Of a DNA stretch of 45,369 nt, positions 1-8,421 are shown one piece after another. The position numbers and the translations under genes were made by a program. The notes under the pieces are model-generated. The model was not told where the DNA came from. It ran no database searches and worked only from the letters and a program-made list of their open reading frames with translations. Numbering within the stretch: position 1 is the stretch's first letter; every line of letters starts with the position of its first letter. Source of the DNA: Muribaculaceae bacterium (lineage in GTDB: Bacteria; Bacteroidota; Bacteroidia; Bacteroidales; Muribaculaceae); the NCBI GenBank assembly GCA_017391675.1, contig JAFOXR010000034.1, positions 1-45,369 on the forward strand, in the 5' to 3' direction.

Positions 1-9
1 AAAAAAAAC

Positions 10-17
10 TATCTTTG
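10..17 (+). promoter_or_regulatory. -7 promoter box for the first secreted protein
   Basis: TATCTTTG matches the Bacteroidota -7 consensus TAnnTTTG. The -33 element would lie outside the window. Transcription would start near 24, giving a leader of about 110 nt before the ATG at 133. Confidence 0.55.
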
Positions 18-132
18 CACAGATTAAAAAATCGTGAAAGATTTAATATTGAGAAGATTTACGATTAAACAAGGAAAAACTTTAATTAAAAATATTGATT
101 CACTAAATTGTAAAACTAAAAACAAAGTTATT

Positions 133-963
133 ATGAAAAAAATCTACTTTTTAATGATGGCACTTGTTCTTGGTGCGTTAACCGGCAATGCTAAAACCAT
201 TTATCTAGATGCTAATGTGTGGAATAAAGATGGTGCTCATTTTGAGGCATGGGCATGGGTTGGTGATGGTGCCGGTCAGTGGTATAATTTTACATCAGAT
301 TTTGGCTCTATTTATAAAGCTGAAATGCCAGATGATATAACTGATATGATTCTGCTGCGTAAAGAGCCAAAAAGCACAAACAATTGGGATAACTGGAATC
401 GAATTGATAATATTAAAGTTTCTGATACAGACAATATGTGTATTGTAAATGACGATTGGGTAACTGTTAATTGGGGTACTTTTGCTTATCCAAATGAAAT
501 TTATATTTTAGGATATAATAATGAATGGAATCCTGCTAATCCTACTGCTCTAACAAAAGTAGATGATGAAACTGATGGAGCTACTTATACTGCCCAAATA
601 ACATTTACAAATGCATCCTTTAAATTGTCTAATAAAAAATCAAATAATAAAGATAATTGGGACTCTTTTAACTGTGGAGGAATAAATGTAGGTTCTAATA
701 TTGTATTGGGTGAAGAAACAGATTTTACATCTGGTTCAAGCGTAGATAATAGCTTGACTGAAACAGGAACATATTATGTATATGTAGATCTAATCAACAA
801 AACATTCTTATATACTGAAACTGCAACTGCTATCGAAAGCGTATCTGTAGATGCTAATGCTCCTGTAGAATACTACAACTTGCAAGGCGTTAAGGTTGCT
901 AACCCAGAAAACGGCTTGTTCATCAAGAAGCAAGGCAACAAGGCTGTTAAGGTTATTCTTTAA
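133..963 (+). CDS. Secreted beta-sandwich protein with a YYNxQGVK-type C-terminal module
   Basis: Predicted 276-residue exported protein. I start it at the ATG at 133, where a signal peptide begins (MKKIYFLMMALVLGALTGNA), not at an upstream in-frame GTG at 34. The mature N-terminal part is rich in Trp, Tyr and Gly and recalls starch-binding modules. A second segment from about residue 116 (EIYILGYNNEW...) resembles the small beta-sandwich domains of SusE/SusF-type surface glycan-binding proteins. Both are impressions from sequence, not established matches. The last ~40 residues form a separate module with YYNLQGVK and NGLFIKKQGNKAVKV, also found in the protein at 42925-44184. The body is AT-rich with AAT-type codons, while the C-terminal module uses AAC, GGC and AAG, suggesting a mosaic origin. 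It has its own promoter and a strong terminator downstream. Ligand unknown. Confidence 0.75.
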   Translation: MKKIYFLMMALVLGALTGNAKTIYLDANVWNKDGAHFEAWAWVGDGAGQWYNFTSDFGSIYKAEMPDDITDMILLRKEPKSTNNWDNWNRIDNIKVSDTDNMCIVNDDWVTVNWGTFAYPNEIYILGYNNEWNPANPTALTKVDDETDGATYTAQITFTNASFKLSNKKSNNKDNWDSFNCGGINVGSNIVLGEETDFTSGSSVDNSLTETGTYYVYVDLINKTFLYTETATAIESVSVDANAPVEYYNLQGVKVANPENGLFIKKQGNKAVKVIL

Positions 964-1023
964 TTGATGTTTCTTTAAGGACTTTAAAGGCCTTAAAGCC
1001 TCTAAAGACCTTTATGATAATCC

Positions 1024-1054
1024 AAGCTCGGCAAATTTTGCCGGGCTTTTTTTG
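1024..1054 (+). terminator. Intrinsic terminator after the first secreted protein
   Basis: A 12-bp stem (AAGCTCGGCAAA with TTTGCCGGGCTT, one G-U pair) is followed by a run of seven or more T. The same GCTCGGC core recurs in the terminators at 9891 and 41010. Confidence 0.85.
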
Positions 1055-1102
1055 TATATGCATGCCTATTTAATGGCTCTTGATAGAGTGGCAGATTTTC
1101 TT

Positions 1103-1110
1103 TACCTTTG
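1103..1110 (+). promoter_or_regulatory. -7 promoter box of the TPR protein gene
   Basis: TACCTTTG matches TAnnTTTG 33 nt before the ATG at 1144. No good -33 TTG is seen at the usual distance, so this is supported by the -7 box and position only. Confidence 0.5.
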
Positions 1111-1143
1111 CGGTAGTCAAACAATACTTTTTAGAATAGTGAT

Positions 1144-2118
1144 ATGAAACCGTTAGCACACGAAATGTCGTTCCCTGCTTTGACCGTTGACATCGAGCAG
1201 TGGAAAGAGCAGATACTGGAAACCGGACTCCTCCCTGCAGAGCTTATGGAAGAGGCTGAGGGTCGTGATGTGCAGCGGTGGTACATTCTTTATCTCCTTA
1301 AAGAGGGACAGATAGAAGAGGCTGCTGTTTCCCTAGCAAAAATCAACAGGACCATATATGCCGATACATTGGGCGGTGCTTGGCTGTCGCTAGCCGATAT
1401 GGCGGTAGAGATAGGCCAAGACAGGTATTCCGAGGCGCTGGTGGCCGGGGAAGAGACCTTGAAACTGCTTGCCGCAATGGAAACCGACCGTTCGCACCCC
1501 GATTTCATAGCAATTGTGGCAGGAGTGATATACAATCTTGCAATGGTGCATCACAAGGTGGGCGAGAATATCAAGGCAGAGAAGGAGCTGATGAGAGCGC
1601 AGAAGCTGCTTGAGAAGCTTGCCAAGAAGGACAAACAGCGTTTCGGCTCGTCAATAGTTGTTGCTATTGAGGCTTCCACTACCATATTCAATTCAAGGCT
1701 CAAGCAGATGAATGTGCTGGCTCACTACCAGGTGACTACCGACTTGTATCTCGACAAGGCCAACAAGGGCATCACACAGGCAATCAATGACCTGGTGAAG
1801 TCGTTGCAGCAGGAGGGTGACTTGCACTTGAAGATAGGCAATTATCGTGATGCGGTGAAATACTACACCAAGGCGATTCGCTACCAGAAGAAAATCACCG
1901 ATAAGATGGGCGAGTGGGAGTTGCGCATGTCTATCAACCTGGCTCGTGCGTTGCTGCAGATAAAGAACCGTCAAAGCACTGGCGAACAGCTGCTCAAGTC
2001 GTTGCTCCCGTTGGCTGAGCGTCTTGATGCCGTGAGCGAGAAAAATGAGATTCAGGCATTGCTGGAGCATAAAGGAAAATCGTTTGATTTCTTGTCATTT
2101 GTAAAGAAATGGTTCTGA
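1144..2118 (+). CDS. TPR-repeat protein, function unknown
   Basis: A 324-residue protein without a signal peptide or membrane segment, so probably cytoplasmic. It is almost wholly alpha-helical. Clear tetratricopeptide-like stretches occur around residues 120-155 (NLAMVHHKVGENIKAEKEL) and 225-260 (GDLHLKIGNYRDAVKYYTKA), the latter a near-canonical TPR. TPR arrays are protein-interaction scaffolds; no partner or enzymatic domain is visible. It stands alone, with its own -7 box upstream and the tRNA promoter about 50 bp downstream. Codon use is like that of the housekeeping genes of the window. The family was not recognised beyond the repeat class. Confidence 0.75.
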   Translation: MKPLAHEMSFPALTVDIEQWKEQILETGLLPAELMEEAEGRDVQRWYILYLLKEGQIEEAAVSLAKINRTIYADTLGGAWLSLADMAVEIGQDRYSEALVAGEETLKLLAAMETDRSHPDFIAIVAGVIYNLAMVHHKVGENIKAEKELMRAQKLLEKLAKKDKQRFGSSIVVAIEASTTIFNSRLKQMNVLAHYQVTTDLYLDKANKGITQAINDLVKSLQQEGDLHLKIGNYRDAVKYYTKAIRYQKKITDKMGEWELRMSINLARALLQIKNRQSTGEQLLKSLLPLAERLDAVSEKNEIQALLEHKGKSFDFLSFVKKWF

Positions 2119-2164
2119 TAAACCGTTTTAAAATCAAACCTGCTTCTAATTTCTTGGGTAAATA

Positions 2165-2195
2165 TTTGCTGTTTTAGAAAAAATTCGTACCTTTG
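2165..2195 (+). promoter_or_regulatory. Promoter of the tRNA-Tyr/tRNA-Gly unit
   Basis: TTTG at 2165-2168, a 19-nt spacer, then TACCTTTG at 2188-2195. This is a textbook Bacteroidota sigma-ABfr promoter, ending 18 nt before the tRNA-Tyr 5' end. Confidence 0.85.
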
Positions 2196-2212
2196 CATCG
2201 CGTTTGACGCAA

Positions 2213-2295
2213 GGGTAGGTAGGTAAGTGGTTAAAACGGGCAGACTGTAAATCTGTTGGCTTGCGCCTTCGGCGGTTCGAATCCGTCCCTGCCCA
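2213..2295 (+). tRNA. tRNA-Tyr (GTA anticodon)
   Basis: Acceptor stem GGGTAGG pairs with CCTGCCC at 2288-2294. The anticodon loop CTGTAAA gives GTA. The T-arm is GGCGG-TTCGAAT-CCGTC. The long variable arm gives about 83 nt, as expected for a class II tRNA such as bacterial Tyr. CCA is not encoded; CTA follows the discriminator A, so the tail must be added after transcription. Confidence 0.95.
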
Positions 2296-2304
2296 CTACA
2301 AGTT

Positions 2305-2377
2305 GCGGAAGTAGCTCAGTTGATAGAGCATCAGCCTTCCAAGCTGAGGGTCGCGAGTTTGAGCCTCGTCTTCCGCT
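2305..2377 (+). tRNA. tRNA-Gly (TCC anticodon)
   Basis: Acceptor stem GCGGAAG pairs with CTTCCGC at 2370-2376. The D-arm contains AGCTCAGTTGATAGAGC. The anticodon loop CTTCCAA gives TCC. The gene starts 9 nt after tRNA-Tyr and shares its promoter. CCA is not encoded. Confidence 0.95.
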
Positions 2378-2385
2378 CAAGAAAC

Positions 2386-2421
2386 AAAAAATCTCGACGA
2401 AAATTCGCCGAGATTTTTTTT
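2386..2421 (+). terminator. Terminator of the tRNA operon
   Basis: Stem ATCTCG / CGAGAT with an inner CGAA / TTCG helix, flanked by A6 on the left and T8 on the right. The flanking A and T runs also allow it to work for the minus-strand lipoprotein gene ending at 2444. Confidence 0.85.
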
Positions 2422-2443
2422 ATTTATACCAGTGCGTGAATGC

Positions 2444-2902
2444 TTATCGTGGTTCGTAGTAGGCTACTCTGTTATTGCCTTCGCTATCGCCAATCACCAT
2501 GCATAGGCGGCCTTCGGCATCGATAGTGTAGATAGTAGAGAATTCCATATCGCCATATTCGGCATATTTAAGAGCCAAGCGATGTGTAGTGCCTGTATAG
2601 GTGTAGGATTTCCAAGTGAAAGTCATGATTTTCACTTCACCGCTTTCCTTGTCGGTGTATCTGTGTGAACCGTTACCTGTAAGGTCGAAGATATAGCAGT
2701 CGTTAGGGTCAAGCAGGGATTCGTCTGAAACGCCTTCAATGCTTTGAAGATACCAGCTTATTCCGCAAAGTCCTGTAGAAAGTGGTGTTTCTGCCTCTTC
2801 CTCGTCTCCATTGTCGTTTCCAAGGCAAGAAGTGAAAGAAACCGATGCCAGCAGCATCATTGCCAGCATGAGCATGTTTTTGAAATTAATCTTTTCAGTC
2901 AT
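2444..2902 (-). CDS. Small lipoprotein, function unknown
   Basis: A 152-residue predicted lipoprotein. The frame is open to 3055, but I start at the ATG at 2902 because it gives a normal type II signal peptide with lipobox ASVSFTSC (acylated Cys26), and the promoter box at 2984-2991 lies inside the longer frame. The acidic linker after the Cys (GNDNGDEEEAE) resembles Bacteroidota lipoprotein surface-export signals. The remainder looks like a small beta-rich domain (ISWYLQSIEG... FTWKSYTYTG...), similar in style to lipocalin-like or META-type lipoproteins, but no family was assigned. It lies 149 bp downstream of queG on the same strand, with its own promoter, and ends against the tRNA terminator. 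Confidence 0.7.
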   Translation of the reverse strand: MTEKINFKNMLMLAMMLLASVSFTSCLGNDNGDEEEAETPLSTGLCGISWYLQSIEGVSDESLLDPNDCYIFDLTGNGSHRYTDKESGEVKIMTFTWKSYTYTGTTHRLALKYAEYGDMEFSTIYTIDAEGRLCMVIGDSEGNNRVAYYEPR

Positions 2903-2983
2903 AGTCTTAATAATGTCGTTTGTAATATTATTTCTGTCTTTCGGGGCAGGAGCGGTTCTCTCGTGAGCAGCTCTGCCATGTCG

Positions 2984-2991
2984 CAAAGATA
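2984..2991 (-). promoter_or_regulatory. -7 promoter box of the small lipoprotein gene
   Basis: On the minus strand this reads TATCTTTG (TAnnTTTG). A possible -33 TTG lies at 3014-3016, 22 nt away, slightly long. The leader to the ATG at 2902 would be about 75 nt. Confidence 0.5.
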
Positions 2992-3051
2992 AGTATTTTT
3001 TATACTTGTGCAGCAATAGCGGCGGCAGATATTTAGAATATTTGGTTACTT

Positions 3052-3978
3052 TCAATATTTTTTGGCAATGTTGCGTGCATTGCGCATCAGTCGGTCGAGC
3101 TTCAGCCGCTTCACGGCAGTATTGCGGAATATCGTGTTGAATGTTGCTGTGTCCATGCCAAGAACCGAGTCGAGCGTGAGGTTCATGAAATCTTCCGTAG
3201 GGTTGAAATCCTCGATATGTGTGGAAATGGCATTCCTGTTATGCGGACAGCACAGCTGGCACTCGTCGCAGCCATAGATGCGGTTTCCCGCCTTTTCCTG
3301 TACCCAGGCAGGCAATTCCCCTCGACACTCGATAAGTTGGCATGAGAGGCATCTGCGTGCGTCCAGGCTGTCGCCCTCCAATGCGCCTCCAGGGCAAGCC
3401 TGCAGGCATTTGTTGCAGTTTCCGCAAGTATCGGTGCAGGGATTGTCGGGAGGAAGCTCCAAAGTGGTTATCAGTTCGCCCAGGAAGAAATAGGAACCTT
3501 TCCCAGGAATGATGAGCAGGTTGTTTCGCCCTATCATGCCCACTCCTGCAGTGCGGGCCCAGTATTTCTCCATTACAGGCGCAGTGTCGACGCACACCCT
3601 AGACTCGGCATGCCAAGTTTCCTTAATGAAGGTAGCCAGCTGCATCAAGCGGTTGCGGACGGCATCGTGATAATCTTTCCCGTAGGCATATATGGAGAAT
3701 TGCGGAGCGTCTTTCGGCTGTCGGCGTTCGGTATAGTAGTTGAGCGCAACGCAGATAACCGTTTTTGCTCCAGGAACCAGAGCGGTGGGGTCGAAACGCA
3801 AATCCTTGTAGTTGGAAGCATATTCCATGCAGTCGTTCTTGCCCTCTTCGAGCCAGTTGCAGTACTGGTCGATAGCCTGCTGAGCTACTGGAGCAGCTGC
3901 AGCAAATCCGCATGCATCAAACCCCAAATCCAAGGCTTTTCGGCGAATTATTCCCTTGATATCGTTATCGGCGTGCAT
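3052..3978 (-). CDS. queG: Epoxyqueuosine reductase QueG
   Basis: Catalyses the last step of queuosine synthesis, reducing epoxyqueuosine to queuosine in the wobble position of GUN-anticodon tRNAs, with cobalamin and two [4Fe-4S] clusters in the cytoplasm. The 308 residues contain the conserved DTAPVMEKYWA segment with the likely catalytic Asp131, followed by GxGMIGRNN. A first ferredoxin-type cysteine set lies at 181-195 (CTDTCGNCNKCLQACP). A second spans C210/C213 and C237-C244 (GCDECQLCCPHN). Length is at the short end for the family; the C-terminal HEAT-like extension of some homologues is absent. It starts 20 bp after the deacetylase gene and is probably cotranscribed with it. Confidence 0.95.
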   Translation of the reverse strand: MHADNDIKGIIRRKALDLGFDACGFAAAAPVAQQAIDQYCNWLEEGKNDCMEYASNYKDLRFDPTALVPGAKTVICVALNYYTERRQPKDAPQFSIYAYGKDYHDAVRNRLMQLATFIKETWHAESRVCVDTAPVMEKYWARTAGVGMIGRNNLLIIPGKGSYFFLGELITTLELPPDNPCTDTCGNCNKCLQACPGGALEGDSLDARRCLSCQLIECRGELPAWVQEKAGNRIYGCDECQLCCPHNRNAISTHIEDFNPTEDFMNLTLDSVLGMDTATFNTIFRNTAVKRLKLDRLMRNARNIAKKY

Positions 3979-3998
3979 AGGATATATGCTTTAACTGG

Positions 3999-4625
3999 TT
4001 AGTCTTCTTCCCGTTTCTTGAGCCTTTCGAACTTGTATCCCTGTTCCTTGAGCCATTCAATAGCTCTAGGCAGAGCGTATTTCATGTTCTTTTCGGCTTT
4101 GAGCGAGTCGTGGAACACGATGATCGAGCCTTGCCTGGTGTAGCGCTTGACGATGTTAAGCACCTGTTCGCCAGTGAGCTTGCGGTTGTAGTCGCGCGAA
4201 ACCACATCATACATGATTATCGTGTAGTGTTCACGAAGCACGCTAGCCTGTTCCCATCTCAGCAGTCCGTGCGGAGGACGGAAGAATGGGGAGTCAATAA
4301 GTTCGTTGGCTTCGGCTACATTACGCAGATACCTCCTGGAAGTGGTCTTGATGCCTTGCAGGTGGTTCATGGTGTGGTTTCCCACGCTGTGTCCGCGCCG
4401 TTTTATTTCCTGAAACAGTTCCGGATTGCGCTTCACATTATCGCCTACGCAGAAAAATGTAGCTTTGATATTGTAGCTATCGAGCAGGTCCAATACCCAA
4501 GGAGTAACCTCGGGTATCGGTCCGTCGTCGAATGTAAGATATACTGTCTTGTCGTTGTTGTGCAGTCGCCATACGCATTCGGGAAACAGTACCCGGTAAA
4601 GCAGTGGCGGTTGTTCTATGAACAT
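3999..4625 (-). CDS. Polysaccharide deacetylase (NodB family, CE4)
   Basis: A 208-residue CE4 esterase, a metal-dependent N-deacetylase fold acting on peptidoglycan or other N-acetylated glycans. Motif 1 is TFDDGP at residues 31-36 (catalytic and metal Asp). Motif 2 is HSVGNHTMNH at 79-88 with the metal-binding His pair H84/H88. Motif 3 is FFRPPHG at 114-120, and a late FHDS carries the catalytic His. No signal peptide is evident: only ~25 residues precede the domain and they are not a clean hydrophobic stretch. Either it acts in the cytoplasm or its N-terminus is a poor anchor. It lies 35 bp after the DUF2723 glycosyltransferase and 20 bp before queG, consistent with one transcript. The substrate is unknown. 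Confidence 0.88.
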   Translation of the reverse strand: MFIEQPPLLYRVLFPECVWRLHNNDKTVYLTFDDGPIPEVTPWVLDLLDSYNIKATFFCVGDNVKRNPELFQEIKRRGHSVGNHTMNHLQGIKTTSRRYLRNVAEANELIDSPFFRPPHGLLRWEQASVLREHYTIIMYDVVSRDYNRKLTGEQVLNIVKRYTRQGSIIVFHDSLKAEKNMKYALPRAIEWLKEQGYKFERLKKREED

Positions 4626-4660
4626 AATAGTTCCAAGTGTTTACAGTGACACAGCATTGG

Positions 4661-7600
4661 TTATTTTTCGCTCTGCTTCTCAAGAGAGTTTGCTATGCGA
4701 CTCATGTTCACGCCCATTTCTTCAACCTTGGCAAGCACATCGTTAAGCTTTTCTTCTCCTGCAATGTCGTTAAGAGTCTGCAGATAGGTTACGAACAGAT
4801 TCTGGTCGATATACATGTCGTAGTTGTTCAAACGATAGTACATGCTTGGGTCCAGGCTGTGGTAGAAACGCAGGAATTCAGCATATTTCATCACTTCGTG
4901 AGTGATGATTTCCTCAGCCTTTTTCAAGTCTTCCTTATTGCCGGTGAGGTCGCTTAGAAGATAGTACTTATTGGCAACATCTTCACCTATTCCTATAGAA
5001 TAAGGGCAAGCTTTTTCGGGAAGTTTAGTCACCATAAGGTCCAGTATTTCGCGAGCCTTGTTGTAGCGGTCGGCTGCATGGTCCTTCTTTGCTTTGCGTG
5101 CTGCCTCGTCAAGAGTCTTGTCGTCTTCGATAGACATCTCTTCGGTGTAGCCTTCCTGGATAAGAGTAGAAGCCAGGTCAAGCATTGAAGATCGTGTTGT
5201 GGAAACCATGCGGCGCGTTGTCTCGTCAAGATAGATAGAGCCCGGTTCGGCAGTGTCCAGTCCGCCCCACAGGAACTTGGTAGTGACATTGTCATACATC
5301 TTGTCGGTGTTCACGCCTGCTGAACCGCTTGCGTTGTAAAGCACAGGAGTCACCTGATAAGCCATACCGGTGTTAAGCATGTATGGAGAAAGTCCCAAGT
5401 AATACTTTTCGGGAACGGTCATTGCAAAGTAAACAGGTCGTTTCCAGCCATCGGCAATGCTAGAAGCGATAATGTCGAGCGACATCACCTTGCTGGTGTT
5501 CATTGCGCCTTCGCTAGCAGTGTGCTTTTCGGCTGTCATGTCCATAACGATGTTGTTGTTGATGAAGTCCTTGTAGCGTTCGGGAACCACCTTCTGCTTC
5601 ACGGCAGCATCGGCATCGACAGGAATGTACATTACAGGGTACTTCATCTCATGCAAGTTGTACAATGTGTTCTTGCTGTTGTTGCCATAGAAATGCTCAA
5701 GCGATTTCAGTGCCGGAACCGGAAGGGTGTCAGGCTCGATGAAATATCCGTATTGGCGCTGGTCGTAAGCAAAAGTGCTACCGTCGGCAAGCATAGGAAG
5801 AGGCTTTGAGTCGTAGGCAGGACGGCGCATCTGGTTGATGTACCAGTCGGTAGACAGATAGCTCAAGTTCACTACACGCACATCGGTGCGGTAGCCTTCC
5901 ACTTCTTGAGCATACCACAATGGGAATGTGTCGTTGTCGCCATTGGTGAATATGATACCGTTCTCGTCGACGCTGGCAAGATAGTTCTTTCCGAAGTCGC
6001 GTGCGCAGTATCTTCCTGAGCGGTCGTGGTCGTCCCAAGTCTGGCTCACTACTTGCAAAGGTATGATAAGTCCCACAACAGCTGCAATGCACGCTGCAGC
6101 AAGGCTCTTCTTGCCTTCAAGTTCGATAACTGCCTTCTTGTTAAGCTTCTGCATCATGTAGATGATGAGCTTCCACAATCCGGCAACACCCATACCTACC
6201 CATATAGCGAATGCGTAGAACGAACCAGCATAAGCGTAGTCGCGTTCGCGAGGCTGGCTAGGAGTCTGGTTAAGATATATAACGATAGCAATACCAGTCA
6301 TGAAGAACAGGAAGAAAATCACCCAGAACTGCTCAATGCCGCGCTTGTTGGCATAGGCTTGCCAAAGCAAACCGATGATACCGAAGATGAGCGGCAGCAT
6401 GAAGAACACATTATGTCCCTTGTTGCCGGTAGTGAGTTCGGTAGGCATAAGGCTCTGGTCTCCTAGTCGCAAGTTGTCGATAAACGGAATACCGCTTATC
6501 CAGTTGCCTTGAGTGATTTCTCCGCTTCCCTGGATATCGTTCTGGCGTCCTGCAAAGTTCCACATGAAGTATCTCCAGTACATGTAGCTCAACTGGTAAT
6601 CCAGGAAGAACTTCAAGTTTTCAAGGAATGTAGGCTTTAGCTTGGTTTCCATGCCCACAGGGTTACCGTTGCGGTCGAGCTGTGAGGTCACATTCACCTG
6701 GTTGCCTTTCATGCCCACCCATTCCTTGTATTCCTTGGCATGCGCTCCGCTGTACATGCGAGGGAACACCATGTCAAGTTCGGGGTTCATCTTGTAGTCC
6801 TTAGACTTGCCTATTGTGATGTATTCGTCGGGTTCGGAAGCATCTTTCTTTACCTTCTTTGCATATAGTGTCTTGCCTTCGCTCACCACAGGCTTAAGGC
6901 TGCCTGTAGTGCTTTCCTGATACACTACACCCGAGTTGAATGTCTGTCCGTAAAGCAAAGGACGGTCGCCATACTGCTCGCGGTTAAGGTAGCTTGACAA
7001 AGCGAATACATTATCGGGAGAGTTCTGGTCCATTGGAGTTTGCGCATTGGAGCGAATGAGGATTACTGCATAGGACGAGTAGCCTACGAATATCACGAAG
7101 ATGCTCATTGCCACGATAGAGAAAATGCGCACAGGAATCTTCTTGCAGAATTTCCATAGGTAAACTGCCAATGCGGCGATAAGAACGAATGGAAGCAAGA
7201 AACCGTCGCCTATGAACAGCATTCCCGAGAAGAATACGCTCAAGAAGAACGATAGCTTGATGAGTGTTGCGCTGCGTTGCTTGTAGAGTTCGTAGATGCA
7301 CCATGCAAAGATGGCAACATCAAGGATTGCATAAACAAGCACGCCGGTGTTGTAGCTGGCACCGAATCCATTTACTAGCATGAGCTCAAACCATTGTCCC
7401 ATTTCCACGAATCCTGGCACTAGTCCGTAAAGGATAAGCGCAATGATAGCAAATGAGATGAGAAGTGCTATAAGAGATCCTTTCACTGTGGTGTCCTTGT
7501 ACTTCTTGTAGTAGAATACAAGCACAATGGCAGGGATACAAAGCAAGTTAAGCAAGTGAACGGCAACCGAGACGCCTATCACATAAGCGATTAGAATGAG

Positions 7601-8134
7601 GTAACGGTCGCTGTGCTCTTCGTTGGCGTGGTTTTCCCACTTGAGAATGAGCCAGAATACCAGCGCTGTACAGAATGATGAGAACGCATATACCTCGGCT
7701 TCAACGGCTGAGAACCAGAATGTGTCGCTCCATGCATAAACGAGCGAACCGCATATACCGCTGCCGAAAATCACTAGCATCTGAATGAGTGACACCTCTT
7801 CGGCATCGTCTTTCACGATAATGCGTTTCACCAGGTGGGTTATGGTCCAGAACAGCAACAGTATTGTTCCTGCACTCAGCAATGCGCTCATGGCATTCAC
7901 TGCCAGTGCCACCTTAGAAATGTCGTTGCCCACGAAATTGATTACAAAGCGTGCTGCCAGCATGAATATAGGGTTGCCCGGCGGGTGTCCTACTTCAAGT
8001 TTGAAACCTTGTGCGATGAATTCCGGGCAGTCCCAGAAACTGGCGGTCGGTTCTAGCGTGAGCATGTAGGTGACAGTTGCTATCACAAACATGAGCCAAC
8101 CGAGTGTCCTGTTAATTACATTGTATTTCTTCAT
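4661..8134 (-). CDS. DUF2723 (GT117/TMEM260-like) multi-pass glycosyltransferase
   Basis: A 1157-residue inner-membrane protein. The N-terminal ~360 residues hold many hydrophobic helices. The family signature occurs in the first loop, WDCPEFI followed by GHPPGNPIF (about residues 34-57), where the acidic residue is expected to be catalytic in GT-C enzymes. A second hydrophobic block around residues 570-720 and a long soluble helical C-terminal region with a TPR-like stretch (AADRYNKAREILDLM) follow. DUF2723 is related to human TMEM260, a protein O-mannosyltransferase; in Bacteroidota a role in glycosylating exported proteins is an inference. It is first in a unit with the deacetylase and queG. 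The TATCTTTG box at 8186 would drive it. Confidence 0.85.
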   Translation of the reverse strand: MKKYNVINRTLGWLMFVIATVTYMLTLEPTASFWDCPEFIAQGFKLEVGHPPGNPIFMLAARFVINFVGNDISKVALAVNAMSALLSAGTILLLFWTITHLVKRIIVKDDAEEVSLIQMLVIFGSGICGSLVYAWSDTFWFSAVEAEVYAFSSFCTALVFWLILKWENHANEEHSDRYLILIAYVIGVSVAVHLLNLLCIPAIVLVFYYKKYKDTTVKGSLIALLISFAIIALILYGLVPGFVEMGQWFELMLVNGFGASYNTGVLVYAILDVAIFAWCIYELYKQRSATLIKLSFFLSVFFSGMLFIGDGFLLPFVLIAALAVYLWKFCKKIPVRIFSIVAMSIFVIFVGYSSYAVILIRSNAQTPMDQNSPDNVFALSSYLNREQYGDRPLLYGQTFNSGVVYQESTTGSLKPVVSEGKTLYAKKVKKDASEPDEYITIGKSKDYKMNPELDMVFPRMYSGAHAKEYKEWVGMKGNQVNVTSQLDRNGNPVGMETKLKPTFLENLKFFLDYQLSYMYWRYFMWNFAGRQNDIQGSGEITQGNWISGIPFIDNLRLGDQSLMPTELTTGNKGHNVFFMLPLIFGIIGLLWQAYANKRGIEQFWVIFFLFFMTGIAIVIYLNQTPSQPRERDYAYAGSFYAFAIWVGMGVAGLWKLIIYMMQKLNKKAVIELEGKKSLAAACIAAVVGLIIPLQVVSQTWDDHDRSGRYCARDFGKNYLASVDENGIIFTNGDNDTFPLWYAQEVEGYRTDVRVVNLSYLSTDWYINQMRRPAYDSKPLPMLADGSTFAYDQRQYGYFIEPDTLPVPALKSLEHFYGNNSKNTLYNLHEMKYPVMYIPVDADAAVKQKVVPERYKDFINNNIVMDMTAEKHTASEGAMNTSKVMSLDIIASSIADGWKRPVYFAMTVPEKYYLGLSPYMLNTGMAYQVTPVLYNASGSAGVNTDKMYDNVTTKFLWGGLDTAEPGSIYLDETTRRMVSTTRSSMLDLASTLIQEGYTEEMSIEDDKTLDEAARKAKKDHAADRYNKAREILDLMVTKLPEKACPYSIGIGEDVANKYYLLSDLTGNKEDLKKAEEIITHEVMKYAEFLRFYHSLDPSMYYRLNNYDMYIDQNLFVTYLQTLNDIAGEEKLNDVLAKVEEMGVNMSRIANSLEKQSEK

Positions 8135-8185
8135 CTTGTTGATGATATATAAGTTTAGTTATTATTTCATGATGTTATCAACAAG

Positions 8186-8193
8186 CAAAGATA
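8186..8193 (-). promoter_or_regulatory. -7 promoter box of the DUF2723-deacetylase-queG unit
   Basis: Minus-strand TATCTTTG (TAnnTTTG), 52 nt before the ATG at 8134. No good -33 TTG at the normal spacing was found. Confidence 0.5.
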
Positions 8194-8304
8194 ATATAAC
8201 GGCTCCAATAAATGCCGAAATGTCAGTAAAAATTAAGAATTTATAATATGAAAAGGGTTTGGACAGCGGTTTTTGCCGCGCAGGAGTGGCAAAATTTGCG
8301 GTTT

Positions 8305-8336
8305 TTTGGGATTTCACACAATCTTGTGTATTTTTG
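8305..8336 (+). promoter_or_regulatory. Promoter of the histidine kinase gene
   Basis: TTTG at 8305-8308, a 20-nt spacer, then TATTTTTG at 8329-8336. It matches the Bacteroidota consensus well. The leader to the ATG at 8422 is about 78 nt. With the box at 8186 it makes this 287-bp gap a divergent promoter region. Confidence 0.7.
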
Positions 8337-8421
8337 TGAGTTATATAACAGGAGGGCAGCGGCAGCTCATATTGATGAATGTGGTGTCGCAGCGTTCGCT
8401 TAAAAGAATCGTTATTGTATT

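Noticed and set aside
964-1015. Series of TTTAAAGG/CCTTAAAG-like short repeats before the terminator
   Set aside because: Too short and irregular to separate from chance in an AT-rich stretch; the terminator that follows explains the region.
2256-2459. Open frame across the two tRNA genes
   Set aside because: Covered by tRNA-Tyr, tRNA-Gly and their terminator; no start signal.
3610-4649. Plus-strand frames of 130 and 179 residues over queG and the deacetylase
   Set aside because: Antisense to two genes with complete catalytic motifs; no promoter or domain.
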